Position numbers and translations under genes: made by a program
NCBI GenBank assembly: GCA_937949945.1
Contig: CALFEQ010000166.1
Location: forward strand, 1-28,730
Direction: 5' to 3'
Source: an uncultured Myxococcales bacterium
GTDB lineage: Bacteria; Myxococcota_A; Polyangia; Polyangiales; Polyangiaceae
Length of the DNA stretch: 28,730 nucleotides
Notes under the pieces: model-generated
Databases searched by the model: none
Told to the model about the DNA's origin: nothing
The model's input: only the letters and a program-made list of their open reading frames with translations
Part shown: in pieces, positions 6,135-15,600 of the stretch
How positions within the stretch are numbered: the first letter of the stretch is position 1
How the letters are laid out: every line of letters starts with the position of its first letter

Positions 6135-6628
6135 AGCCCTGGACCCGCGGCGGGCTTCGCATCCCTCGGGCCGTCCTCGACCGCGTCGACGAAGAGGCGC
6201 GCGCCGGGTTCGAGCGCGACGAGGAGAGCTGCGGGCTCTTGGTCGGGCCCGCGGACGATCCGCTGCTCGTCGACGAGGTCGTCGTGATGAAGAACCGCGC
6301 GAACGACCTGCACCGGCTCGATCCCGAGACGTACCCGAGGACCGGGCGCACGTACTTCGACATCGACCCGCTGAGATTCGAGCGCGCCGTCCGGGCGGGC
6401 GAGTCGAACGGACGGCCCGTCAAGGTGCTCTACCACTCGCACATCGACGTCGGCGCGTACTTCTCGGAGACGGACGCCGCGGCCGCGACCATGGGCGGCG
6501 ATGCGCCCGCGTACGATCTCGCGTACCTCGTGACGTCGGTGCGCGGCGGCGTCGTCGACGATCACAAGCTGTTCGTGTGGGATGAGACCACGCGCTCCTT
6601 CGTCGAGTCGACCTTCGACGTCGTCTGA
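6131..6628 (+). CDS. mec: JAMM/MPN+ metallopeptidase, Mec-like
   Basis: A 165-aa zinc peptidase of the JAB1/MPN fold. The JAMM motif is complete: Glu32 in E-E-S-C-G-L-L-V-G, His102 and His104 in Y-H-S-H, Ser112 and Asp115 in F-S-E-T-D. In Mycobacterium the Mec peptidase cuts cysteine from the CysO-cysteine adduct and so regenerates the carrier; its place directly after the E1, carrier and CysM genes makes that the likely role here. The start at 6131 follows the CTGGAGC array and overlaps the leader ORF stop by 4 bases. The frame is open upstream to a TTG at 6035, but that stretch is repeat-encoded. No signal peptide is seen. Confidence 0.92.
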   Translation: MKPWTRGGLRIPRAVLDRVDEEARAGFERDEESCGLLVGPADDPLLVDEVVVMKNRANDLHRLDPETYPRTGRTYFDIDPLRFERAVRAGESNGRPVKVLYHSHIDVGAYFSETDAAAATMGGDAPAYDLAYLVTSVRGGVVDDHKLFVWDETTRSFVESTFDVV

Positions 6629-6646
6629 GCGCGGCCGTATGCAGGA

Positions 6647-6669
6647 GACGGCGTCCTCGCGGCGCCGTC
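6647..6669 (+). terminator. Hairpin after the cysteine operon
   Basis: A 7-bp perfect stem, GACGGCG / CGCCGTC, with a 9-base loop, lies 18 bases after the peptidase stop. The following sequence has only a short T-run, so it is a weak candidate for the end of the operon. Confidence 0.4.
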
Positions 6670-6673
6670 GTGC

Positions 6674-6679
6674 TAGCGT
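6674..6679 (+). promoter_or_regulatory. -10-like box TAGCGT before the exported protein gene
   Basis: TAGCGT ends 11 bases before the ATG at 6691 and no Shine-Dalgarno lies between. This suggests a very short leader. No -35 is visible. Confidence 0.35.
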
Positions 6680-6690
6680 TTCTGGCCTCG

Positions 6691-7986
6691 ATGAGGCTCG
6701 TGCGAGGCACCTTCGGCGCCGTGGTCGTCGCGACCGCGCTCACCGGCGGGGTGGCCCGGGCGAATGCGCGCGAGGTCGCTGCGCGGGTCGTGCAGGAGTG
6801 GAAGGCCGCCGGGGCGCGCGTGGACGAGGTGACGTCACGGTTCCTCTTCGAGGACGGGCGGGTGCTCATCCCCGTGCCGTCGGAGCCCGAAGGCGCCGAG
6901 AGCATGTGCACGCACGTCGCCGTCGTCGGCGCGCGTGGCCTCAGCTTCCGGGCGCGCCTGTCGGACGCGCCGATGGACCCGCTGCTGCCGCCGGAGCCGG
7001 GGGCGCGCGCGTCCAGCACGGCCGGGGTGCTCGAGCTCCGTCGCTGCGATCCCGAACGCCCGCCGGTTCGGCACGTGGTGCTCGGATCGGAGGCGGGGCG
7101 CGGAGCCGTCGAGATCGTCGTCGCACGCTCGAATCATCCGCTGCCCCCGCTCGCCACGATCATCCCCGAGCGCACGGGCGGAGCGCTCCCTCCGGCGCCG
7201 GAGGCCGGTCCGCTCCCTCCGCTCGTCTCGCAGGAGAAGCGCGCCGAGGCCGCGGAGGCGCGCGCACGTCGCGAGGCGGCGACGATCGGCGAGCGGCTCG
7301 TCACGCGGGCCGGGGACGACGGCGCCGGCGAGGAGGAGATCGAGCTCGAGGACGGATGTCACCGGATCGAGGTCTTCGGACGCGAGCTCGCACGGCGCAG
7401 GTTCCGGCTCGACCTCGATGCCGAGCTCCGCGACGGCGATCGCCTGCTCGCTCGCGATCGCACCGAGGCTCCGGACGCCCGCCTCGAGACCTGCGTCGGG
7501 AGCCCGACGCGCATGTCGCTCGCGTTCACGGGCGCGCCGCCTCGGTCCGAGGTCGTCGTCACGCGCGCGAGCTGGCCGCTGCCCGCGCGCCTGCCGCCGC
7601 TCTGGGGACCGGAGACGCGCAGCAAGATGGCGCGCGTGATGTTCATCCGTCACGTCGCCGTCCCGACCGACGACCCGGTGTACCTGGTGCAAGGCGGCAC
7701 CGGCGCCGAGCCGACGGTGCTGCCGATCTCCGTCGAGACGGGCGCGTGCTACGTGGCGGTCGTCGGCGTGACGAACGGCCGCGCGCGCCAGCTCCAGCTC
7801 CGGGCGATCGTCGGCGCACGAGAGTCGACCGACGAGCGCGGTGCTGCCGAGGAGGCGGCGCTCGTCGCGTTCTGCGTCCAGGCGCACGAGAAGGCGAGGC
7901 TCGAGGTCGTCGCGAAGGGCAATGGCGTGAGCTGGGGGCTCGCGTTGTTCCGCGTGAAGAGCGGGATATGGGAGCCCGGCCGATGA
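6691..7986 (+). CDS. Exported protein of unknown function
   Basis: A 431-aa protein. Residues 1-26 form a signal peptide (M-R-L-V-R, a hydrophobic core, then V-A-R-A-N-A with a likely cut after an Ala). The mature part seems to hold several beta-rich modules of about 100-130 residues, each with a C-x-x-V/I-E/A-V-V/F strand and a later cysteine (for example D-G-C-H-R-I-E-V-F, L-E-T-C-V-G-S, and G-A-C-Y-V-A-V-V-G-V), joined by a Pro-rich linker near 165-180. The same layout occurs in the next gene, which overlaps by ATGA, so the two products probably act together outside the cytoplasm. A GTG at 6670 would add 7 residues before the signal peptide. I do not recognise the family. Confidence 0.8.
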   Translation: MRLVRGTFGAVVVATALTGGVARANAREVAARVVQEWKAAGARVDEVTSRFLFEDGRVLIPVPSEPEGAESMCTHVAVVGARGLSFRARLSDAPMDPLLPPEPGARASSTAGVLELRRCDPERPPVRHVVLGSEAGRGAVEIVVARSNHPLPPLATIIPERTGGALPPAPEAGPLPPLVSQEKRAEAAEARARREAATIGERLVTRAGDDGAGEEEIELEDGCHRIEVFGRELARRRFRLDLDAELRDGDRLLARDRTEAPDARLETCVGSPTRMSLAFTGAPPRSEVVVTRASWPLPARLPPLWGPETRSKMARVMFIRHVAVPTDDPVYLVQGGTGAEPTVLPISVETGACYVAVVGVTNGRARQLQLRAIVGARESTDERGAAEEAALVAFCVQAHEKARLEVVAKGNGVSWGLALFRVKSGIWEPGR

Positions 7987-9671
7987 CGAAGCCGCTCGCT
8001 GTATGCGTGCTCGCGGTCGCGGTCGCGGCCGGATGCGGAGGGCGGGGCAGCCCGGTCCCGGCGCAGCGCCCCACGGTCCTCAGCGAGCCGCCGCGTGTCG
8101 TGCTCGGACCTCTCGAGGCGAGGCCGCTCCTCGGCGACCTGCCGGAGCGAGCCTCGCACTTCGGCGCGGGCCCGCTCGCGATCGTCACGTCCGGTCCGAT
8201 CACCGAAGGCGAGCGCGTCGGCGCGTTCGTCGAGGTGCCCAAGACCGCCTGCCTCCTCGTCTACGCGCGCGCGTCGGCGTCGCTCGAGGACATCGACCTC
8301 GCAGCCTTCGCGGAGGAGGGGAGTCCCATCGCCGTCGACGAGACGCGCGACGCGCGACCGACGCTCCTCGTCTGTCCGCCGCACCCCGAGCGCATGTACG
8401 TCGCCGTCCACGCCGCTTCGGGCGAGGGCCTCTGCGTGGTCGGGGCCCAGCTCGTCCCGCGCGAGCGCGCCGAGGCGGTCGGCCGCGCGGTGGGTGCGCA
8501 CGGCGCGGCCCCGAAGTCGCCGGAGACGTGGCCGGGGCTCGAAGACGCCGTCCGCGCCCACCGGACGGCGATCGGCGGAACGTGGGAGGAGCAACGTCGC
8601 GTCGCCGTCGCCGTCGACGCCCGCGCGCCGTCGGCGGTCTCGTTCCCGATCGAGGAGGGAGGTTGCACGGACGCCGTCGTCGTCCCGGACGAGGACGTGG
8701 CGGTGATCGACGTCGACGTGTTCGACGCGGACGGCCGCGTCGTCGCCCGCGCGAAGGACACGTCCGCCGTTCGCTCGATCACGGTGTGCTCGCCGATCGC
8801 CGTCACCGGCTCGCTCCAGGTCCGCCCGCACGTGGGACGTGGCTTCGTCGCCGTCGTCCTCGCGAAATCGAAGGGCTCGACCGAGATGCTGGCGCGACCC
8901 GAGATCGCGTGGGTCGCCGCCGGCCAGCCCCTCGAGACGGCACGTGCCGCGCGCGAGAAGCTCCTCGTCGGCGCCGGCTATCCGCCCGCGGCGGCCGCGC
9001 ACACCGGCACGCTCCACCTCGGCCGGCGCGCGACCGTGCCGGTCGATCTCGGAGCCGGTCCGTGCACGCGCATCGACGTCGTGGCCGGCGCCCCGCTCGC
9101 GCTGGTCGACGCCGCCATCTGGGACGATCGCGGCTCGCTCCTCGCGAGCGGCGACGGCGCGGACGGCGCGCTGCTCTTCGCGTGCGGGCGCGGCAAGGTC
9201 CGGGTCGATCTCGGCACCCGCGGACGGCCGGGCCCGTTCGCGCTCCTCGTGCGCCCGGAGCGCTGGCAGGATCCGACCTTCGTGGCGCACCCGCTCGCGG
9301 CGAGCCGCATGCTGTCGCGCTCCGCGGGCCCGAGCTCCGCTCCGTCGCACGAAGGACGCCCCGGGGTCGTCCGCCACGCCGTCCTCGAGTCGTCGAGGCG
9401 ATACGTGCATGATGCAAATATAGCCCCCGACCACTGCCTGCGCGTCGCGGTGGGAGTCGAGGGCGAGGGAACCGGCATCGAGCTCCGCATGTTCGACGCG
9501 GTCACCGGCGACGAGCTCGATCGCTCGCACGGCCAGTTCTCCGCGAGCGTGCGTGCGTGCTCCGGCAACGCCCCCGCCTCGGTGCGCGTCGAGGCGCGCG
9601 CGAGCGCGGGAAAGCTCCAGGCGATCCTCGGCGAGAGGATCACCGCCGTGAAGGGCGATCACTCGCAGTAG
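7983..9671 (+). CDS. Lipoprotein of unknown function with repeated beta modules
   Basis: A 562-aa protein. Residues 1-18 form a lipoprotein signal with V-A-A-G-C at the cut and Cys18 as the lipid site. The mature part shows at least four similar modules with paired cysteines and strands such as T-A-C-L-L-V-Y-A, L-L-V-C-P-P-H, R-S-I-T-V-C-S, P-C-T-R-I-D-V-V-A-G and L-L-F-A-C-G-R-G, and a final D-H-C-L-R-V-A-V-G module. This is the same style as the upstream protein, to which it is coupled by an ATGA overlap, and the modules may be distant copies of one domain. It ends convergently with the minus-strand gene, overlapping it by 13 bases. No enzyme motif is seen. Confidence 0.82.
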   Translation: MTKPLAVCVLAVAVAAGCGGRGSPVPAQRPTVLSEPPRVVLGPLEARPLLGDLPERASHFGAGPLAIVTSGPITEGERVGAFVEVPKTACLLVYARASASLEDIDLAAFAEEGSPIAVDETRDARPTLLVCPPHPERMYVAVHAASGEGLCVVGAQLVPRERAEAVGRAVGAHGAAPKSPETWPGLEDAVRAHRTAIGGTWEEQRRVAVAVDARAPSAVSFPIEEGGCTDAVVVPDEDVAVIDVDVFDADGRVVARAKDTSAVRSITVCSPIAVTGSLQVRPHVGRGFVAVVLAKSKGSTEMLARPEIAWVAAGQPLETARAAREKLLVGAGYPPAAAAHTGTLHLGRRATVPVDLGAGPCTRIDVVAGAPLALVDAAIWDDRGSLLASGDGADGALLFACGRGKVRVDLGTRGRPGPFALLVRPERWQDPTFVAHPLAASRMLSRSAGPSSAPSHEGRPGVVRHAVLESSRRYVHDANIAPDHCLRVAVGVEGEGTGIELRMFDAVTGDELDRSHGQFSASVRACSGNAPASVRVEARASAGKLQAILGERITAVKGDHSQ

Positions 9672-10390
9672 TGGACGATCACGCCGACGCTGTCGACGTG
9701 CCCGTCACCCCGTCCTCTCGCGGTGATCCTCACGGCGAAGGTGGACGCGTTGATCTCTTCTCTCGTCCACGTGGCGCCCCACGTGTCCGTCGAGCTCCCG
9801 TAGGTCGCCGTCTGATAGGGCCCGGACATCGCGCCATCCGGCCAAGGCCCGCCGGACTTGCTGGTGCCTTTGACGAGGGCGACGGTGTCCGTGACCGGGC
9901 CTTCGGAGGTGTCCGCGATGCGTGCGATCTGGACGACGATCCCGCGCACGCGGGCGCCCGGCGGGAGGTCGAAACGGAAGTCCGATATCTCGATCGTGCC
10001 TTCCTTGTTGTTCGTGTGCGCCCACTGCTCGTCGCCGGGGACGAGCGCGCCGTTCTTGTTCGACCACGTGGACGGCGTCACGTACGTCGCGAGCGCCCCG
10101 TAGCGTGGGCCCACCGATCGGGGCACGCACGGCGCCTCCACGTCCTCGCTCGCGTCCGACGACGCGTCGTTCGTCCCGTCGCCTCCGTCGCGTTGCCCGT
10201 CCGAACCGTCGCTCGTGATGGGAGCCCGCTCCTCGGGAGAAGCGTCCGGGTCCGACGAGAAGCTCGCGTCGTCGTCGGTGACGGCGAAGTCGCCGGCGCC
10301 CGTGAGTGCGTTGCACGCCACGAGACACGCGGCGTAGACGAGCGCTCCACCAGCCGTACGACCGGGTTTCACGAACGCCGATCGTACCAC
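9659..10390 (-). CDS. Lipoprotein of unknown function
   Basis: A 243-aa protein with a signal ending A-C-L-V-A-C-N-A-L-T-G (Cys26 lipidated), then a long Asp/Ser-rich linker (about residues 35-85) of the kind seen after lipoboxes in myxobacterial surface proteins. The C-terminal part (90-243) is predicted beta-rich, with W-S-N-K-N, I-E-I-S-D-F-R-F-D-L-P-P-G-A-R-V-R-G and a final D-S-V-G-V-I-V-H-Y-C-E, which looks like a jelly-roll-like fold, though I cannot name a family. The start used is a GTG at 10388-10390; a GTG at 10370-10372 would give a tighter signal peptide. It lies 11 bases after the upstream minus-strand gene, so the two probably form an operon. Confidence 0.82.
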   Translation of the reverse strand: MVRSAFVKPGRTAGGALVYAACLVACNALTGAGDFAVTDDDASFSSDPDASPEERAPITSDGSDGQRDGGDGTNDASSDASEDVEAPCVPRSVGPRYGALATYVTPSTWSNKNGALVPGDEQWAHTNNKEGTIEISDFRFDLPPGARVRGIVVQIARIADTSEGPVTDTVALVKGTSKSGGPWPDGAMSGPYQTATYGSSTDTWGATWTREEINASTFAVRITARGRGDGHVDSVGVIVHYCE

Positions 10391-10401
10391 CTACGAGATT
10401 T

Positions 10402-12201
10402 TCAGCGGCGAACGAGGGATCGCGCGATCGCGTCGTCGGCGCGCCTCACGTCGACGTCACCCACGCACAAGGTCGGTCCCTTCCGCGGGACGAACGCGAG
10501 GCGGCAGCGTCCACGCGAGCCGGGGATCAAGGTCCCGAGCACGAAGTCGAGCGCGATGCCGAGCGCGACGATCGCGATGCCGACGAGGAGCAGGGACGGC
10601 GATGCGGCACGGACGCCGTCGGTGAACGCGCGCACACCGACGTAGCTGCCCGTCGCGAGCGCGAGCAGCCCCGCATAGAAGGCGAGGCGCGGGAAGCGGA
10701 CCTCGCGGACGACGCGGACGAGCCCGGTGCGGAGGATGACGTGCTCGCGCTCGCGGAGCGTCCGCCCGAGCATCTCCGTTCGCGTCTTCACGCGCACGCC
10801 GGACTCGGAGAGCGAGACCTCGGCCGGCCGGCGGTACGCGAGCGCCAGTCGCGCGACGAGCCGGACCGCGTGAAGGACGAGGAGGATGCCGGTGAAGGCG
10901 AGCAGCGTCGTGACGACGGGACCTCGCCGCGCGGGCAGCAGCTCGCCTTCGAGACGGATCTCCTCCGTGGCCGCTTGCTCCCCGGTCGCGAGCAGGCGGA
11001 GCAGGACGGGATCCTTCACCTCGGTCGCGAGCTCGGCGCAGAGCGCCTTGGCGCGCTCCGAGCTCGAGGCCGCGAGCGCGGCGCAGCCGACGATCGCCTC
11101 GCCTCGACCGAGAGCGCCGCCCCGGCCGCGTTCGATGCGTCGGATGCGATCGGCGATCGCTGTCCAGAGATCGGCGGCGTCCTCGCCGAGCGCGCGGTCG
11201 AGCAAGGGCGTCGCGTCGAACGACGTATGTGTCGCGAGCCAGAGGATGTCGCCGGCGAGGCTGTCCTCCTCCTCCGGCCGACCGCGCGGTGCCTCCGCGA
11301 CGGCATGCGCCCACAGCGCGCAGGCGAGCGCGCGCTCCGCAGGGCTCTCGCCGCCGGTGGAGAGCACGTCGAGCGCGTTGCCGAAGCGCGTGTCGGCGTC
11401 CTCGTGGGACAGCTGCTGCTCCTCGGCAGCCGCGGTGACCTTCGACGAGAAGAACCATCCCGACACGCGGCTCCGTGCCGCCTCCGACACGATTTGCTGG
11501 GTGACGGTCACGAGGTCGGCGAGCCGAGCCGAGCGCGCGAGCATCTCGTAGGCCGCGAGCGGCCGCGCTTCGACGGGCATCGAGAGCACCGACGGGCTGC
11601 CGGCCGCCGAGGGTCTCTCGCTCTTCCTTCCGTCGGACGCCTCGTCCTTCGCTCGAGCGACGGCGCGCGCTTCGACGCCGGTGCTCGGAACGGCGGCCTG
11701 CGCCTTCTGCGACGGCGCGCTCGGCTTTCGTCCGTTGCCGTCGATCGCGTGCGTCGCGGACGTGGAGGGATCGGCGCCCGTCGCGCTCGCTTCGGTCTTC
11801 TCGCTTCGTGCGGGGTCCACGCTGGCCTCGGGATCGTTCGCCGTCGCGGCGGGTGCCTTCGGCGCGACGGGGGCGGTCGTATCCGTCGCCGCGGCGGCCG
11901 CCGGTACGCTCGACGACGACTTCGGCGGCGTCAAGGCCGACGCGCTCGATTTGGGCGCGGGCGGCGGCCCCGAGGCGGGGCGCGACGCAGGCGCAGGGGG
12001 CGCACCCGAGCCGGAGCGGCCGGGACGTGGTGGGGACAACGTGCCGATCGGCCTCGACGGCGGAGGGGCCTTCGAAGAAGAAGCGGTCGTTGCCGCTGCG
12101 GCGCCCGCCTCGTCACGCACGACCGACTGCGGCGCCTCGCGCGCCGTCTCGGCGTTGTCGGGGCTCTTGTCCGGCTCAGCCATGGTCTTGCCGCGCTCCA
12201 T
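10402..12201 (-). CDS. Membrane protein with a long disordered Ala/Pro/Ser N-terminus
   Basis: A 599-aa protein (an ATG at 12183 would give 593). Residues 1 to about 210 are low-complexity Ala/Pro/Ser/Thr with scattered charge and are probably cytoplasmic and disordered. A helical region with many Ala and Glu follows (about 215-425). Three hydrophobic segments lie near residues 429-456, 507-522 and 535-558. Between the first and second is a charged beta-rich stretch (V-S-L-S-E-S-G-V-R-V-K-T-R-T-E), and a similar short stretch closes the protein. This looks like a membrane protein with small cytoplasmic domains, but I do not recognise a family. No enzymatic motif is visible. It is followed by the lipoprotein gene at 9659-10390. 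Confidence 0.8.
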   Translation of the reverse strand: MERGKTMAEPDKSPDNAETAREAPQSVVRDEAGAAAATTASSSKAPPPSRPIGTLSPPRPGRSGSGAPPAPASRPASGPPPAPKSSASALTPPKSSSSVPAAAAATDTTAPVAPKAPAATANDPEASVDPARSEKTEASATGADPSTSATHAIDGNGRKPSAPSQKAQAAVPSTGVEARAVARAKDEASDGRKSERPSAAGSPSVLSMPVEARPLAAYEMLARSARLADLVTVTQQIVSEAARSRVSGWFFSSKVTAAAEEQQLSHEDADTRFGNALDVLSTGGESPAERALACALWAHAVAEAPRGRPEEEDSLAGDILWLATHTSFDATPLLDRALGEDAADLWTAIADRIRRIERGRGGALGRGEAIVGCAALAASSSERAKALCAELATEVKDPVLLRLLATGEQAATEEIRLEGELLPARRGPVVTTLLAFTGILLVLHAVRLVARLALAYRRPAEVSLSESGVRVKTRTEMLGRTLREREHVILRTGLVRVVREVRFPRLAFYAGLLALATGSYVGVRAFTDGVRAASPSLLLVGIAIVALGIALDFVLGTLIPGSRGRCRLAFVPRKGPTLCVGDVDVRRADDAIARSLVRR

Positions 12202-12378
12202 CGTCTAGCCGAATGCCTGCGCGGCGACCACTAATTGATGCGGCTCGATGCGGCGGGCGACCCTCCCGAAAGTTGGCCCATCGCCGCGCGATCCGATACC
12301 CACGGCCGAGCGGGACGGCGACCTCCACGCGACCGCGTTCGGAGGAACGGAAGAGGACCGCCCGCGGGAGGCGTCGAC

Positions 12379-12627
12379 ATGAAGAAGGCAGAAGTGATCT
12401 CGGGGCTCAGGGCGATGCTCGCCGATGTCTTCGCCGCGAAGGCGGCCGGCAAGGCGTACGCCCGGATCGCTCGCGCTCACGGGTACGTCGACGGCTACAT
12501 GGCGGCGTTGCTCGAGCTCGGTGTCGCTTCGAAGGAGGAGCTGCTCGAGATCGTCCATAGCGAGCGCGAGCGCTCGAGCGGCCCGGCGATGCGGCCGCTG
12601 TCCGAGGTGGTCGAGGCCGCGGCCTGA
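12379..12627 (+). CDS. Small helical protein of unknown function
   Basis: An 82-aa protein beginning M-K-K-A-E-V-I-S-G-L. It is mostly helical and rich in Ala and Glu, with the compact core Y-A-R-I-A-R-A-H-G-Y-V-D-G-Y-M and no cysteine, signal or membrane segment. The ATG is preceded by GGGAGG at a 7-base spacing, which favours this start over an ATG at 12235 whose extra 48 residues look non-coding. The A-R-I-A-R-A-H-G-Y pattern could be part of a small helix-turn-helix, but this is weak. It is transcribed away from the membrane protein gene and converges on the long lipoprotein gene. Confidence 0.7.
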   Translation: MKKAEVISGLRAMLADVFAAKAAGKAYARIARAHGYVDGYMAALLELGVASKEELLEIVHSERERSSGPAMRPLSEVVEAAA

Positions 12628-12637
12628 CCGCCGCCGA

Positions 12638-12655
12638 TCGCCCGGATCAGGGCGA
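12638..12655. terminator. Hairpin between convergent genes
   Basis: TCGCCC (12638-12643) pairs with GGGCGA (12650-12655) around a 6-base loop, in the 19-base gap between two convergent genes and overlapping the minus-strand stop. It could terminate from either side, but there is no T-run. Confidence 0.35.
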
Positions 12656-15600
12656 GAGGACGAGCACGTTCCCTTCGACGGTCTTGCTGGAGCGCGTGGT
12701 CTGACGCCACCACACCGCGATACGGTCGTCATCGGGGACGATCGCCGGGAACGCGACCCACTTGTTCGGCTGATCGATCGACCGGAGCTCCCACTCGTGC
12801 CCGCTCGACGACGGCTTGCGCGTCCCCGTCGCACGCCGGAGCCCGAGCGAGGTCGAGTCGGAGTAGAAGATGGTGATGACGTCGCCGTCGACGCGGATGG
12901 CGGAGTCGTCGCCGACGAGGTGCTTGCCGTCGGGGTGCGGCTTGCCGTCGACGCTGCTGCCGTCGTCGACGATCTCGGGCCTGCCGGGCTTGCCGTCGGC
13001 GAACGAGACGTACCGCAGGCTCTCGTCGATGCCGTTGACGTAGCTCACGTGCCACGTCCCGCTCGAGTCGATGGCGAGCGAAGCGGCGATGCCGACGTCG
13101 CCCGTGTCGATCGCCGTCTTGTCCGCGCGGTTGCCGGTCTCGCCGTCGAGGATCACGCGCTGCCACGGGACGCTGCCGTCGTCGACGAAGGCGAGCAGGT
13201 TGCCGTGGTAGCCGTCGTACGCGACGATGCCCAGCCTCCCGTTCGGGGCCACCGCCATGCTGATGTACGCGCCGAGGCCGCGCGGATAGGTCTCGACGGA
13301 GCCCATCTTCGCGAGGCACTGCGCCTTGTCGTCCTTCGTCACGCAGGCCGCCGAGTCGCCGCAGCTCTCCGGGCAGCCGCCGACGGTCTTCATGCAGGCG
13401 CCCGTCTCCTTGATGCAGGCCTCGCCGGGGCCGCAGGAGTCGGCGCGGCACGGTCCGTCGTCGTCGACGGCGACGTCCTCGAACGCGAAGTCCTCGGGGC
13501 CTTGCGGGAGCTCCTTCTTCGATCGCGCGAGCACGATCTTCGATCGCGTGCGCCCATTGTCGCCGGGCTCGAGCTGCATGAAGGCGACGGCGGGCTTTCC
13601 GTCGACGAGCACCATCTTGCTGTACTTGCCGATGTCGGCTCCGGGCTGCTCGCGCAGGACGAAGACCTTCCAACCGCCGCCGTCGTTGACCGCGAACTTC
13701 AGGCGGTTGTGCGTGTCGTCGTAGTAGCTGACCATCGGCTGGTCGTTCGTCGAGAGCTGGATGCTCGCCCAGCGGCCGACGTTGTCGCCGGAGTCGGTCT
13801 CGCCGCGGCGCCAGCCATGCGGCTCGAAGACCGGGCAGGTCCCGTCCGTGCGCTCCGGGATGCCGTCGACGGTCTCCCAGTCGACCTCCTGCTTGCCGAG
13901 ATCGTACTTGCCGACGACGAGATCGCCCCAGAGGTACGAATCGCCCTCCGAGAGGAGCGCGTCGTTGTAGCCGGCCGCCCAGATCGTGCCGTCCTTCGCC
14001 TTGGCGACGGAGAGGTAGGCGCCGGGCTGGCCGATGGCGAGGCCGGTGAGGCACTCCTGGTTGCAGTCCGCGCCGCAGCCGCTATTCGGCGGCTCGCCCT
14101 CGCTCCCGCACGAGCAGCCTTGGCTCGTCGCGGCGACCGCGCCGATGGCGCCGAGCGCGATGCCGGCGCGCGTCGTCGCGCGCGAGCCGCCCACGGCGCC
14201 CCCGCGGCGGCGGAGCGCGACGAGCGCCAGCGCGCCGAGCGTGGCCGCGAGGGCGAGGAGCCCGCCGCGGCCGCCGTCCGTGCCCGGCGTCGTGCACCCG
14301 CAGCCGCTGCCGGCCGCGACGATGGTCGGATCGGCGCGCCCACGAATGAGCGCCTGGCGCACGGTGCCGACGTTGCCTTCCTCGTCGCGCACCTCGACCT
14401 CGATCGTCGCGGCGCCGCTCGCATCGATGCGCGACAGCTCGCTCGCGGGCCGCCAGTCCGTCCAGTCGCCGTCGTCGAAGCGGTAGCGAGCGACGAGCGA
14501 CTCCTTCGCGCTGACGAGGTCCCACGCCTCGACGCGGACGGCGCCGGCTTCCTCGGCCACCCGCACGAACGGCGCGAGCGTGTCGATGACGTACGGGATC
14601 TCCGCCGGCGTCGCGTCCTCGGTCTCGGGCGCGCCGACGAGACGCGCGGCGACGCGGAGCACGTGACGTCCTTGGAGGAAGAGCTGGTCGTCCTTGATGA
14701 CGATCGTGCGTGCGTCGGTCATCCCGAGCCGCTCGGCCGTCGCCCACGGCGACCGCGTGCCGTTGTCGATCCACCACGAGTACTCGACGAGGTGCTTCTT
14801 GTCGTCGAGCGACGACGAGAGCTCGACCTCGAGCTCGGGCAGCTTGTCGCGCCGGTACGTCGAGGGCTGCATGTGCTCGGGCCACACGCGCTTGTCGACG
14901 AGCCGCGCGCGCGTGTCCACCTCCACGGTCGCGGCGCTCTCCTTCTTGGCGAGCGTCGCGAAGACACCGACGAAGTCGTCGCTGCCCTTGGTGAGCTTCC
15001 TGATCTCGTCGACCTGGAGCTGGAGGCCGAGGCTGTCGACCGACGAGCCGATGTCGATCGGCGAGAAGCCGGAGCCGACGAGCTGCTTCGACACGGTGCC
15101 GAAGATGCCGCTCACCGCGCCCGCGACGATCTTCGGGTCGTCCATCAACAGGACGTCGGCGTTCGAGACCGAGCCGTTCGCGATCTTGATCTCGCCGAGC
15201 GAGGGGACGATCCCCGTGTTGGCGCCGCCCGGGCCCTTCGCCGTCTGGAGCGTCGCCGGGACGGTCAGGTCCGCCGTGTACGTGAACACGCGGGCGAAGC
15301 GATCGAAGCTCCAGACGTAGAAGTCGAGGCTCAGCTTCGGGATGGTGACGAGCAGGAGCGGGTCGGCGTTCGGATCGGTGCCGCCGCCGATCGTCACCGC
15401 CGGCGGCTCCTGCGGGCGAACGACGATGGCCGCCGCGGCGTCCTCCTGCTCGAACGTGAGCGTCTTCATCGACGGGACGACGAAGCTGAGCAGCCCCGTC
15501 TTCAGCATGTCGAACTGCTCGGTCGACACGCCGAGGCACAAGAGGCCGCTGTTGTAGACGCTCGTGAACGCGTAATCGAGGAAGCGCCCGGAGAGCGCGA

